DNA from: Actinomycetota bacterium | Lineage (GTDB): Bacteria; Actinomycetota; Actinomycetes; Actinomycetales; Microbacteriaceae | Direction: 5' to 3' | Assembly: GCA_018268515.1 (NCBI GenBank) | Contig: JAFDWK010000073.1 | Span: 460-41,917, forward strand | DNA: 41,458 nt | Part shown: positions 7,826 to 15,544 of the stretch, one piece after another | Position numbering within the stretch: position 1 is the stretch's first letter | Layout: each line of letters opens with the position of its first letter | Made by a program: the position numbers and the translations under genes | Notes under the pieces: model-generated | Told to the model about the DNA's origin: nothing | Seen by the model: the letters and a program-made list of their open reading frames with translations, nothing else | The model's database searches: none

Positions 7826-9160
7826 GTGCTGCTCTGCGTCACGGCCAATCACAAGACGGCCCCTTTCGAACTCCTCGAACGACTCAGCCGCACCCCGGAT
7901 GACCTGGCCGGATCCCTGTCCGACGAATCGCGAGGCGCCGTGGTGCTGGCGACCTGCAACCGGTTCGAGGCGTATGTCGACGTCGAGGGCGCGGCGGACG
8001 AGACCGACGTCGCGCGGATCCTGAGCACCGTCGCGGAGCGCAGCGGGATCGACGCCGACACGCTCACCGCATCGTCATCGGTGCATTCCGGCCCGCGGGT
8101 CGTGGAGCACCTGTTCGCGGTCGCCTCGGGGCTCGAGTCCGTCGTGTCCGGTGAGGGCGAGATCGCCGGACAGGTGCGCCGCGCGCTCGCCTCGGCCCGC
8201 ACGCACGGCACCACCTCCCCCGAGCTGGAGCGGCTGTTCCAGCGCGCCAGCGAGGCGCAGCGCAAGGTCAAGAACGACACCGCCCTGGGACGCGCAGGGC
8301 GTTCGCTCGTGCGCCTGGCGCTCGAGCTGGCCGACAGCCGCATCGCCGACTGGGGCGCCGCCCGGGTGCTGCTCGTCGGCACCGGAGCCTACGCCGCGGT
8401 GACCCTGGCGGCGCTGCGCGAGCGCGGCGCCCACGACATCAGCGTGCACTCCCCCTCGGGCCGCGGAACCGCCTTCGCCGCGAAGCACGGCATCCGCGCG
8501 CTGCCGAAGGCGGAGTACGCCCGCGCCGCCGCCCACGCCACGCTCGTCATCACCTGCACCAGCGCCGAGCACGCGGTGCTCGATGCGGCGGTCCTGCGCG
8601 AGGGCCGGGGCCCCGCACTGTCGGCGCTGCCCGCGCCCTCGGGTGCGTCCGGCGAGTGCCCGATCCCCGGCCACGGTGCCGCCGGCGCGACGCCCACGCA
8701 GCTGATCGTCGACCTCGGCATGCCCCGCAACGTCGCCCCCGATGTCGCCGACGTCGAGGGTGTCGCCCTGCTCGACCTCGAGACCATCCGCCTGCACGCC
8801 CCGCTCGAGGAGCTGCAGGCGACCGATGCCGCCCGCTCGATCGTGCGTGCGGCCGCCGCGACGTTCCACGAGGTCGGCGCCCGCGAGAGCGTGACCCCGG
8901 CGGTCGTGGCCCTGCGCGCGCACATCTTCGGGCTGCTCGAGGCCGAGATCGAGCGCGCCCGCAAGCGCGGCGACCACGGCGGACAGGTCGAGCAGGCCAT
9001 GCGCCACCTCGCCGGCGTGCTGCTGCACACCCCCACCAGCCGGGCGCACGAGCTCGCCGCACAGGGACGCGGATCCGAGTTCATCGCCGCGGTGGAGAGC
9101 CTGTACGGGCTGACCACCGAGGTCGAGACCCGGACGACGGACGACGCCGCCACGGCATAG
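7826..9160 (+). CDS. hemA: Glutamyl-tRNA reductase
   Basis: Reduces glutamyl-tRNA(Glu) to glutamate-1-semialdehyde, the committed step of C5 heme synthesis. The 444-residue protein has the N-terminal catalytic domain with nucleophile Cys44 in ATCNRFEAY and VSGEGEIAGQVRRAL. A Rossmann NADPH domain follows near residue 180 (VLLVGTGAYAAVTLAALRERG), then a helical dimerisation domain. A low-complexity Gly/Ala/Pro-rich insert lies at about 265-292, longer than usual. The GTG at 7826 sits six bases after TAAACT. It is divergent from hemE-hemY and commits glutamate to the pathway encoded on the opposite strand. Confidence 0.96.
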   Translation: MLLCVTANHKTAPFELLERLSRTPDDLAGSLSDESRGAVVLATCNRFEAYVDVEGAADETDVARILSTVAERSGIDADTLTASSSVHSGPRVVEHLFAVASGLESVVSGEGEIAGQVRRALASARTHGTTSPELERLFQRASEAQRKVKNDTALGRAGRSLVRLALELADSRIADWGAARVLLVGTGAYAAVTLAALRERGAHDISVHSPSGRGTAFAAKHGIRALPKAEYARAAAHATLVITCTSAEHAVLDAAVLREGRGPALSALPAPSGASGECPIPGHGAAGATPTQLIVDLGMPRNVAPDVADVEGVALLDLETIRLHAPLEELQATDAARSIVRAAAATFHEVGARESVTPAVVALRAHIFGLLEAEIERARKRGDHGGQVEQAMRHLAGVLLHTPTSRAHELAAQGRGSEFIAAVESLYGLTTEVETRTTDDAATA

Positions 9161-9175
9161 CCCCGGTCGCCGCCC

Positions 9176-9217
9176 TTCGCGTGGTCGCCGAGGTCGGCGA
9201 CGGGACGAGGCTCGCTC
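9176..9217 (+). pseudogene. Relic of a second arr 3' end
   Basis: These 42 bases match 9894-9935 of the intact arr gene at 38 of 42 positions. Read in the same frame they give LRVVAEVGDGTRLAP against LRVIAEVDDWTRLAP in Arr. No start or remaining domain is present, so this is a duplication scar just after the hemA stop. Confidence 0.6.
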
Positions 9218-9580
9218 CTCGCAAGCCACGCCTCGCCAGCTGCAGGACCCTGCTTCCATCTGCAGGACCAGCTCGGCGGGATGGACCGCGGAGCCCGGAT
9301 TTTCGCGCGTTCACAGGGCGGCGTGACGTCGATCGCCGGATCGGTCCTGCATTTCGGGAGCCCCGTCCTGCATTCGGCGGCCTGATCCCGGTCGATCCGG
9401 GTCCGATGGCGGTTGGGCCCGGTCCTGCATCCGGTTCTCGGATCCCGGTCGGACCCCGGGGCACGACAGCGGGCGGATCGCGGCGTGTTCTCCACCCGGC
9501 CCCCGGGCGCCCGCGACCCGGACGAGATCCGGACCTTGGTTCCGAGGCCGGTTGGCGACGCTCGACAGTGCGGTCGCGGT

Positions 9581-9586
9581 TACCCT
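9581..9586 (+). promoter_or_regulatory. Leaderless -10 element of arr (TACCCT)
   Basis: TACCCT, six bases (gtggga), then GTG at 9593. The hexamer and spacing are the same as at the POT transporter gene (39900). Confidence 0.65.
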
Positions 9587-9592
9587 GTGGGA

Positions 9593-10009
9593 GTGAGCGA
9601 GGCGACAGACGAGGGACCGTTCTTCCACGGCACCAAGGCGGATCTGCGGCCCGGTGACCTGCTCACCGCGGGGTTCCGTTCGAACTACCGGCCCGAGGTC
9701 GTGATGAACCACATCTACTTCACCGCGCTGCGCGACGGAGCCGGCCTCGCCGCCGAGCTCGCCGCCGGCGACGGCGCCGGCGCCCCGCGGGTCTACCGGG
9801 TCGCACCGACGGGCGCGTTCGAGGACGACCCCAATGTGACCGACAAGAAGTTCCCCGGCAACCCGACGCGGTCCTACCGCAGCGCGGATCCGCTTCGCGT
9901 GATCGCCGAGGTCGACGACTGGACGAGGCTCGCCCCGGAGGCGTTGCAGGACTGGCGCGATCGCCTGGCCGCGCTCGCGGCGGACGAGCGCGGCCAGATC
10001 ATCAACTGA
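9593..10009 (+). CDS. arr: Rifampin ADP-ribosyltransferase-like protein
   Basis: Arr enzymes inactivate rifamycins by ADP-ribosylating the C23 hydroxyl using NAD+. The 138-residue length is typical. The N-terminal FFHGTKADLRPGDLLTAGF (residues 10-28) holds the family His-Gly-Thr; VYRVAPTGAFEDDPN and TDKKFPGNPTRSYRS follow, both hallmark Arr segments. The GTG at 9593 is the only start with both a good -10 (TACCCT at the leaderless distance) and a complete N-terminus. Chromosomal arr homologues are common in environmental actinobacteria; resistance or a role in stress physiology cannot be told apart from sequence. Confidence 0.92.
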   Translation: MSEATDEGPFFHGTKADLRPGDLLTAGFRSNYRPEVVMNHIYFTALRDGAGLAAELAAGDGAGAPRVYRVAPTGAFEDDPNVTDKKFPGNPTRSYRSADPLRVIAEVDDWTRLAPEALQDWRDRLAALAADERGQIIN

Positions 10010-10034
10010 TCGCCCCGGGTGCGAAACGACCGGG

Positions 10035-10050
10035 ATGCGAGACTGGATCC
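10035..10050. repeat. Left 16-bp direct repeat flanking the toxin-antitoxin module
   Basis: ATGCGAGACTGGATCC here is identical to 11037-11052. The right copy contains the -10 and spacer of the HhH-GPD gene; the left copy is followed by TTT instead of a start codon. Confidence 0.75.
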
Positions 10051-10337
10051 TTTTCCACGAACCAGAGCAACTCTCGAGTGCGGCGGGCATCACACCATCC
10101 GGGTCCTTTCCGCGCGCTGACGGACCGCTCAACGGCGGCCGACAACTCGTCCTCGACGCATTCGCTCCCTTGGGTATCACCGGGGAGGGTTTGAACCTGC
10201 GGCTTCGAATCGTCGCGCTCGATATCGATCACAACGCAGACGTGGCAGCGGTGAGTCGATTGCGCATCGACGAAGCGGTGACGGGGCGATGGTACTTCGA
10301 AGAGGCCAGCGTGAGGCCCGAGCGGCAGACACTCTGA
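10035..10337 (+). CDS. Hypothetical protein, about 100 residues
   Basis: An open frame from ATG 10035 giving a soluble, mixed alpha/beta-looking protein (segment LNLRLRIVALDIDHNADVAA in the middle). I do not recognise a family. Composition is plausible for a real protein and better than the overlapping minus-strand frame. GC content and GGATCC use are lower than in neighbouring genes, matching the adjacent toxin-antitoxin pair. The first five codons fall inside the 16-bp repeat, so the true start may be further downstream. It may be cargo of the inserted segment or a degenerate remnant. Confidence 0.4.
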   Translation: MRDWILFHEPEQLSSAAGITPSGSFPRADGPLNGGRQLVLDAFAPLGITGEGLNLRLRIVALDIDHNADVAAVSRLRIDEAVTGRWYFEEASVRPERQTL

Positions 10338-10349
10338 CCACACGAAGGG

Positions 10350-10733
10350 CTAAGGCTGCAATGCGCAGTCCGGAGCGGATGCCGCGAGACGAGCATCGAG
10401 AGTCAGCAGCGAGCACTGCGCCGCGCGAGCGAGCACGACGTACATCGCGTCGTACGGGCTGACGTTGTGCCGCAGTGCATACACGGCGGGCAGCATGGAC
10501 ATCATCGGCACCTCTTCGACACCGAGTGCGTCGAACTCGATGAACGCGCGCAGCGCCTGCTCATCACTGATCTGTCGACTGAGCGACCACCCGCGGATGA
10601 CAGAGGCGACTTCAGCCGTCAGATGCTGCGGCGCCAGCAGCTCGTGTCCGTCGATCAACGCAGCCGCTCGTCGCCCCGCCTCGGTACCGAGAAGGATCTC
10701 GGCGACCGCGGATGCGTCGACCACGAGCGTCAT
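10350..10733 (-). CDS. vapC: PIN-domain ribonuclease toxin (VapC/FitB-like)
   Basis: A 127-residue PIN protein, expected to cleave RNA when released from its antitoxin. The acidic metal-binding residues are in place: Asp6 (VVDASAVAEILL), Glu41 (TAEVASVIRG), Asp95 (VSPYDAMYVVLA) and Asp113 (TLDARLA). The ATG at 10733 overlaps the antitoxin stop as ATGA, the usual antitoxin-first coupling. The pair lies in a segment of about 1 kb bounded by 16-bp direct repeats and lacking the GGATCC words common elsewhere, which suggests acquisition. Confidence 0.9.
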   Translation of the reverse strand: MTLVVDASAVAEILLGTEAGRRAAALIDGHELLAPQHLTAEVASVIRGWSLSRQISDEQALRAFIEFDALGVEEVPMMSMLPAVYALRHNVSPYDAMYVVLARAAQCSLLTLDARLAASAPDCALQP

Positions 10734-10954
10734 CGGCCGGGTCGCTGCTCGGCAAGCACTGTCGCGGCTGGTTCGAGCGTGACGACGCCGCGGCTCGCGA
10801 TCCTCTGCAGGAGCTCGGCGCGACTCGGTCGCGTCGCGAGGCGGTCGAGCTCGCGCAGCAGATAGTCGCTCAGCGAGCGGCCCTCAAGCGCGGCCTTCGC
10901 CTTGAGTGCACGACTCGTCTCGTCGGAGACGTTGCGAACCTGGATCGTTGTCAT
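10730..10954 (-). CDS. vapB: Ribbon-helix-helix antitoxin (FitA/VapB-like)
   Basis: A 74-residue protein. The N-terminal TTIQVRNVSDETSRALKAKA is a ribbon-helix-helix DNA-binding domain of the FitA type, and the C-terminal half (from about residue 45) is the expected toxin-neutralising tail. The ATG at 10954 follows TATGCT by exactly six bases, so the mRNA is probably leaderless; an upstream in-frame start was rejected because it would bypass this promoter. GCATGC palindromes immediately upstream are the likely autoregulatory operator. Confidence 0.88.
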   Translation of the reverse strand: MTTIQVRNVSDETSRALKAKAALEGRSLSDYLLRELDRLATRPSRAELLQRIASRGVVTLEPAATVLAEQRPGR

Positions 10955-10988
10955 GCAATCAGCATACGACGCATGCGGTCTGCATGCA
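10955..10988 (-). promoter_or_regulatory. Antitoxin promoter with GCATGC operator half-sites
   Basis: On the minus strand TATGCT (10966-10961) is followed by six bases and the ATG. Upstream, two GCATGC palindromes (10971-10976 and 10982-10987) are separated by five bases, as expected for a ribbon-helix-helix autorepressor site next to the -10. Confidence 0.6.
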
Positions 10989-11036
10989 GCAGCACATCGA
11001 GTGACGCCGGCCGCCACTCCCGCAGCATCCCCTCGA

Positions 11037-11052
11037 ATGCGAGACTGGATCC
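11037..11052 (+). promoter_or_regulatory. Right 16-bp direct repeat carrying the HhH-GPD gene promoter
   Basis: GAGACT (11041-11046) plus six bases ggatcc precede the ATG at 11053, the leaderless spacing of this window. The whole 16-mer is duplicated at 10035-10050. Confidence 0.6.
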
Positions 11053-11655
11053 ATGGCCCTTCACATCACCGGAGACACCGCCGCCGACGACCTGCTCACC
11101 CGCGATCCGCTGGCGCTGCTGATCGGGATGCTGCTGGACCAGCAGGTCGCGATGGAGACCGCCTTCGCCGGACCGCTCAAGATCGAGCAGCGCACCGGAG
11201 CGACCGATGCCGCCGCCATCGCCGCATACGACCCCGAGGAGTTCCTCGCCGCGTTCAAGCAGTCGCCCTCGGTGCACCGCTTCCCCGGGTCCATGGCGAC
11301 GCGCGTGCAGACGCTGTGCCAGGTGATCGTCGACGACTGGGGCGGCGACGCCGCGAACCTGTGGACCCGCCCTTCGACGGGCTCGGGGACCGGGACGGGA
11401 TCGGAATCGGCTCCCGACGGCGCCGAGGTGCTGCGCCGGCTGAAGGGCCTTCCCGGCTTCGGCGAGCAGAAGGCGAAGATCTTCCTCGCGCTGCTCGGCA
11501 AGCAGTACGGCTTCTCCGGCGCAGGGTGGCGTGAGGCCTCCGCCCCCTACGGCGAGGACGGATCCTTCCGCTCGGTCGCCGACATCGTCTCGCCCGAGTC
11601 GCTCACCAAGGTCCGCGAGCACAAGCGCGCGATGAAGGCCGCGGCGAAGGGCTGA
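11053..11655 (+). CDS. HhH-GPD family base-excision DNA repair protein (TIGR03252-like)
   Basis: A 200-residue protein of an actinobacterial HhH-GPD family of unknown substrate. The N-terminal helical part (DPLALLIGMLLDQQVAME, residues 18-35) resembles the DNA-glycosylase fold. The helix-hairpin-helix LKGLPGFGEQKAKIFLALLG lies at residues 130-149, then a short C-terminal helix region. A Ser/Gly-rich linker (about 106-122) interrupts the two lobes. It probably binds or repairs damaged bases, but the catalytic Lys/Asp of characterised glycosylases is not obvious by eye. The ATG at 11053 follows GAGACT plus six bases. Confidence 0.85.
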   Translation: MALHITGDTAADDLLTRDPLALLIGMLLDQQVAMETAFAGPLKIEQRTGATDAAAIAAYDPEEFLAAFKQSPSVHRFPGSMATRVQTLCQVIVDDWGGDAANLWTRPSTGSGTGTGSESAPDGAEVLRRLKGLPGFGEQKAKIFLALLGKQYGFSGAGWREASAPYGEDGSFRSVADIVSPESLTKVREHKRAMKAAAKG

Positions 11656-11802
11656 CCGCGCGCCCGAGCCAGCCCCTGAGCGAGCGCAACGAGACGAAAC
11701 CCCGGTGACCAAGGGCGGAACGGATCCGCCCGAGATCACCACGCTTCGTCTCGTCCGGCGTCCGACCGTGCTCGCTCAACGCCCCGAGGGCACGCCTTCA
11801 CA
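11656..11802. repeat. Paired REP-like palindromic elements between convergent genes
   Basis: CCTGAGCGAGCGCAACGAGA starts near 11676, and its rough reverse complement (TTCGTCTCGT... GCTCGCTCAA) lies near 11744-11780. Related elements occur at 33496, 34627 and 41404. This pair sits between the convergent ends of the HhH-GPD gene and the GH20 unit and may act as a bidirectional transcription barrier. Confidence 0.6.
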
Positions 11803-12006
11803 TCATGACCATGTCAGCGTCGTCGGCGCGGTAGTCCTCGGTCGCGGGGACCACGGGCAGAAGCCGTCGTGGTGCTTCGCGGTGAGTACCACCGATCGCG
11901 CGCCGACGGCGCGGGCGGCGGCCGCCCAGTGCCGCGCGTCCAGGCGGGCAGGGTCGAACCCGGCCGCGGGAAGGGTGCCGTCGCTCCATTCCACGCCGAA
12001 CGCCCT
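11803..12006 (-). pseudogene. Remnant of a GH29 alpha-L-fucosidase (GH29-B-like N-terminal fragment)
   Basis: The minus strand encodes about 67 residues that read like the N-terminal part of a GH29 fucosidase: EWSDGTLPAAGFDPARLDAR, then HWAAAARAVGARSVVLTAKH and HDGFCPW. The LTAKHHDGFC.W motif is diagnostic of the family, and the EW.DG...F.P..LDA spacing is that of GH29-B (alpha-1,3/4-fucosidases). It has no start region, appears frameshifted after the CPW and stops at 11803. It lies 36 bp downstream of GH20 in the same orientation, so it was probably the next gene of that operon. The remaining ~300-400 residues are gone. Confidence 0.75.
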
Positions 12007-12041
12007 TCCGGCGCGCTCGGCCTGAGTGCGGCCAGGCCGAG

Positions 12042-13616
12042 TCAGCCTGCGACGGCACCGATCGCGGCGTCGAGCGCCGCGAAGTCCTCCAGCGACAGAG
12101 CGGATCCGGCGTTCCACGCCCGCTCCGCCATCGCACGCAGGGGCCCGCGGATCCCCTCGGCGACCTCGGCCGGGGTCTGCGCCTCCGGCCGGTCCGACCA
12201 CACCGCGAACGAGACGCCGAGCAGCAGCGAGGTGTAGGGGCGCACCAGCTCCTGCCGCACCGTGCTCTGCCCCTCCGGCCCCCAGAGCGCCGGGAAGAGC
12301 CCGGGATGCCAATCCGCCTCCCAGATCCCCGCCGCCGTGGGGTAGCGGTAGCCCGCGTTCTCGCCGAGCACGTAGTAGAACATCGCGTCGTTGACGTTGA
12401 CCAGCCGGTGCCCCGCGGCGATGGCATCGGCGACCGGACGCATGCCCTTGTTCCAGTTCGTCCACCAGGTCAGCACGACCTCGGGGTCCAGCCGCTCGGC
12501 GGTGCTGCGCAGCAGGCCGTCGTTCCATGCCCGCGCCTCGAACCCGCGCTCCCGCAGGTGCGCCGCGATCCGGTTGACGAACGCCGTGAGCAGGTCGAAC
12601 CCGGTCCCGTCCGCGCCGTAGCGCTCCCGCGCGGCGGCGGCGAGCGCGGGGAACTCCCCGATCCGGTCGAAGTCGACGAACTCGTCGCCGCCGAGGTTCC
12701 AGCGCGTGCTGTGCGGGAAGACCGGGATCATGTCGTCGATCAGGGCGAGGGCGAAGCGGATCGGATCCTCGCGGGTGATGTCGAGAGCGTGGTCGGTGTC
12801 GAGCCCGGGCGTCTCCGGCAGCCGGAACTCCGGGTGCGCGGCGAGCACGTGTTGCAGGTGTCCCGGCATGTCCAGCGACGGGATCAGGTCGATGTGCAGG
12901 TCGTGCGCGGTCGCGACGATCTCCGCAGCCTCGGCCCGGGTGATCCGCTCATCCGAGACGATCTCGCCGAACGCCTCCGACTCGAGCCGGAACCCGGGGT
13001 TCTCGGAGAAGTGCCACTGGAAGACGTTGACGCCGATGTCGGCGGCGGCGTGCAGCTGCTGCCGGATCCACGCCGCCGGATAGTGTTTGCGCCCCGCATC
13101 GAGGTGCAGCCCGCGTTCGGCGACGGCCGGCGCGGACTGCACGCACCCCCGAGGGACGGCGCCCTGCGCGCGCAGGTTGTGCAGCAGCTGCCGGGTGGCC
13201 CGGAACACTCCTGCCGCGGATGCCGCGGTCACCACGACGTCGTCTGCCACGTCGATCGCGAACGACTCGTCCGGGAACGCGCGGGCGGCGAGCGCAGCAC
13301 CCTCCGCCCCCGGCGCCGGCGCCGATGCCGATGCCGATGCCGATGCCGATGCCGCCCCCACCCCCGACGTGCCCAGCCGCAGGCGGATCGCCGGATCCGA
13401 GGCATCGCCGGCGACCGCGATCCCGCGTTCGCGCAGCTCCGATGCGAATCGCTCGGCCTCGCGCGCCAGCTCCGGCTCCTCGGCGATCACCCGCACCTGC
13501 CCCGGCGCCCACCTCCCGCCCGCGGGCTCGAACGACGTGGGCTGCGGTAGGGCGAGCCAGGGGATTCGGCCCGCCCCCTCATCTGGTTCCCGGACCGAGC
13601 TGTCGAGGGTGTTCAC
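12042..13616 (-). CDS. GH20 beta-N-acetylhexosaminidase
   Basis: Exo-hydrolase removing terminal beta-GlcNAc or beta-GalNAc by substrate-assisted catalysis. The 524-residue protein has an N-terminal GH20b-like domain (about 22-160) and a TIM barrel with GLHLDAGRKHYP (substrate-binding Arg175) and the catalytic Asp311-Glu312 pair in WNLGGDEFVDF. There is no signal peptide, so it acts in the cytosol on imported oligosaccharides. The GTG at 13616 overlaps the permease stop (GTGA), making it the last intact gene of the importer-1 operon. Residues about 89-99 form an Ala-Ser dipeptide run encoded by a hexanucleotide repeat. Confidence 0.92.
   Translation of the reverse strand: MNTLDSSVREPDEGAGRIPWLALPQPTSFEPAGGRWAPGQVRVIAEEPELAREAERFASELRERGIAVAGDASDPAIRLRLGTSGVGAASASASASASAPAPGAEGAALAARAFPDESFAIDVADDVVVTAASAAGVFRATRQLLHNLRAQGAVPRGCVQSAPAVAERGLHLDAGRKHYPAAWIRQQLHAAADIGVNVFQWHFSENPGFRLESEAFGEIVSDERITRAEAAEIVATAHDLHIDLIPSLDMPGHLQHVLAAHPEFRLPETPGLDTDHALDITREDPIRFALALIDDMIPVFPHSTRWNLGGDEFVDFDRIGEFPALAAAARERYGADGTGFDLLTAFVNRIAAHLRERGFEARAWNDGLLRSTAERLDPEVVLTWWTNWNKGMRPVADAIAAGHRLVNVNDAMFYYVLGENAGYRYPTAAGIWEADWHPGLFPALWGPEGQSTVRQELVRPYTSLLLGVSFAVWSDRPEAQTPAEVAEGIRGPLRAMAERAWNAGSALSLEDFAALDAAIGAVAG
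13319..13354. repeat. In-frame hexanucleotide repeat (GCCGAT) in GH20
   Basis: Five to six copies of GCCGAT encode an alternating Ala/Ser linker (read on the minus strand). Because the unit is six bases, copy-number change would alter linker length without breaking the frame. Confidence 0.85.
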
Positions 13617-14572
13617 CCCTTGACGCTCCCCTCTTCCACGCCCTTGAAGAACTGCTTCTGCAGGACCGCGAAGAGGATGATGATCGGCACCAGAGCGATC
13701 ATCGTGCCGGCCGCGATCACGCGCGGGTTGGCTCCGAACGTCGAGTTCAGATAGTCCATTCCGACCGTCAGCGTGTACTTCGCCGGATCCGACAGCACGA
13801 CCAGCGGCCACAGGAACTCGTCCCAGGCTCCGATGAACGCGAACAGCGCGACGACCGAGACCATGCCGCGAATGTTCGGCCACACGATGTGCCGCAACCG
13901 CTGCAGGGTGTTCGCTCCGTCGATGGTCGCGGCGTCCAGTGTGTCCGCGGGGATCATGCGGCAGGCCGCAGCCATGAGCAGCACGTTGATCGCCGCGATC
14001 GCACCGGGAAGGAAGACGCCCCACAGCGTGTTCGCCAAGCCCAGCGACTTCACGGTGAGGTACTGACTGGTCAACGTGACCTCGCCGGGAAGCAGCAGCG
14101 TGGAGAAGAAGATCGCCATGACGATGCCCTTCCCGCGGAACTTCAGGCATCCGAGCGCGTATCCGCCCAGCGTGGCGAAGATGACATTCGTGATGACCGT
14201 GCCTACGCCCACGAGAAGCGAGTTGCGGGCGTAGTCGAGAACCGGGATGGTACGGAACACCTCGGCGTAGTTGTCCCAGTTCGGCGCGGTCGGGATGAGC
14301 GACGGCGGGAAGGAGTAGATGTCCTCGGTGTTCCCCTTGAACGACGTGGAGAGCTGCCACACGAAGGGGAACACCATGACGACGAAGATCACGATGAGCA
14401 ATGCGTACTTGCCGACCAGCCCCCCGAGGGAAGGCTTCAGGATATCGGCCGACCCCTTGCCGCGATACGGCTTCTCCTTGTGCCGGGGCTCACGTCCCGG
14501 GCGTCGCCGTTCCACGGTCGCCTCGGTCTGCTCGACCAGCGCGGACGTCTCGCGCGAACCCATCAGGCTCAT
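13613..14572 (-). CDS. ABC sugar importer 1, permease (MalG/UgpE type)
   Basis: A 319-residue inner-membrane permease. After a charged 45-residue cytosolic N-terminus there are six predicted membrane segments. The cytoplasmic coupling loop (EAA motif) reads AATIDGANTLQRLRHIVWPN, where a shared ATPase would dock. The C-terminal FFKGVEEGSVKG is typical of carbohydrate-type MalG proteins. It overlaps the partner permease by four bases and the GH20 gene by four. No ATPase gene is present in the window; actinobacterial importers of this class usually share a distant MsiK-type ATPase. Confidence 0.93.
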   Translation of the reverse strand: MSLMGSRETSALVEQTEATVERRRPGREPRHKEKPYRGKGSADILKPSLGGLVGKYALLIVIFVVMVFPFVWQLSTSFKGNTEDIYSFPPSLIPTAPNWDNYAEVFRTIPVLDYARNSLLVGVGTVITNVIFATLGGYALGCLKFRGKGIVMAIFFSTLLLPGEVTLTSQYLTVKSLGLANTLWGVFLPGAIAAINVLLMAAACRMIPADTLDAATIDGANTLQRLRHIVWPNIRGMVSVVALFAFIGAWDEFLWPLVVLSDPAKYTLTVGMDYLNSTFGANPRVIAAGTMIALVPIIILFAVLQKQFFKGVEEGSVKG

Positions 14573-15516
14573 GCCGACACCTCCTCGGCGCGCTTGGCCG
14601 CACGCGCGGCGCGGCGGATGCGACGGTTGCCGACGATCTCACGCAGCACGTCGCCGTTGTTGGCGATGCCGACCACGAGCAGAGGCACCAGGGTGAGCAG
14701 GAACAGCACGATCGAGATCGCGGAGGCATATCCGATCTGACCGTTGAGGCCCTTGCCCATCGACTGGATGAGCATCACCATGCTCATCGACCGTCCGCCC
14801 GGCCCGCCGGACCCGTGCGACAGCACATACAGTTCGGTGAACACCCGCACGGCGGCGACGCAGATCAGCACCGAGACGAGCATCATGGGTCCACGGACCC
14901 CGGGGACGGTGACCGACCAGAACCGGCGCCAGGCGCCGGCGCCGTCCATCGCGGCCGCCTCATGGAGTTCGCGACCGACGTTTCCGAGGGCGGCCAGATA
15001 CACGACCATGTAGTAGCCGAGGCCCTTCCACACGGTCAACCCGATCGCGCAGAACATGAGAAGCCAGCGATCGGAGAGGAACTCGATCGGCCGGTCGGCC
15101 AGCCCGAAGAACTTCAGAGCCGAGTTGATCGTTCCCGTGCTGGAGAAGAGGAACTCCCAGACGATCGCCACGACCACCGCCGAGGCGATCACCGGGAAGT
15201 AGAACGTGGTGCGGAAGAAGCCGATGGCCGGAACCTTCCGGTGCACGAGCAGAGCCAGCAGCAACGGGATGAAGGTCAGCAGCGGGACGCACACGACGAC
15301 GTAGACGAGTGAGGTCGTCAGGGCGTAGCCGAAGCGCTCATCGCTGCCGAGCTTGACGAAGTTGTCCAATCCGACGAACTGGACGGGGCGGAGAGGGCGA
15401 GCATCGGTGAAGGCCAGCACCACCGTGTTCAGGAAGGGCCATAGTGCGAACACCAGGACCCAGATGACTCCGGGCAGTACGAGCAGGTACGGCGTGTACC
15501 AGCGCTGTCTTCTCAT
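14569..15516 (-). CDS. ABC sugar importer 1, permease (MalF/UgpA type)
   Basis: A 315-residue permease starting MRRQRWYTPYLLVLPGVIWV, characteristic of the MalF/UgpA family, with six predicted membrane segments. The EAA loop is visible as ELHEAAAMDGAGAWRRFWSV. It lies 28 bp downstream of the binding-protein stop and overlaps the following permease start by four bases (ATGA). With the MalG-type partner it would form the pore through which the captured oligosaccharide enters the cell. Like the rest of importer 1 it is poor in GGATCC compared with most of the window. Confidence 0.93.
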   Translation of the reverse strand: MRRQRWYTPYLLVLPGVIWVLVFALWPFLNTVVLAFTDARPLRPVQFVGLDNFVKLGSDERFGYALTTSLVYVVVCVPLLTFIPLLLALLVHRKVPAIGFFRTTFYFPVIASAVVVAIVWEFLFSSTGTINSALKFFGLADRPIEFLSDRWLLMFCAIGLTVWKGLGYYMVVYLAALGNVGRELHEAAAMDGAGAWRRFWSVTVPGVRGPMMLVSVLICVAAVRVFTELYVLSHGSGGPGGRSMSMVMLIQSMGKGLNGQIGYASAISIVLFLLTLVPLLVVGIANNGDVLREIVGNRRIRRAARAAKRAEEVSA

Positions 15517-15544
15517 TCGCTCACCCTCTCCACATCACATCGAA

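Larger units (their letters stand above)
9161..9592. other. Intergenic region hemA-arr with arr relic and clustered GTCCTGCA motifs
   Basis: Holds a degenerate duplicate of the arr 3' end at 9176-9217. It also holds five copies of GTCCTGCA or its complement: inverted copies around 9241 and 9261, direct copies around 9344, 9365 and 9422. The oppositely oriented copies can pair with each other. The arr promoter lies at the right end. I see no intact gene. Confidence 0.6.

Noticed and set aside
10002-10343. Minus-strand 113-codon frame overlapping the hypothetical gene
   Set aside because: Less protein-like composition than the plus-strand frame and no promoter or ribosome binding site.
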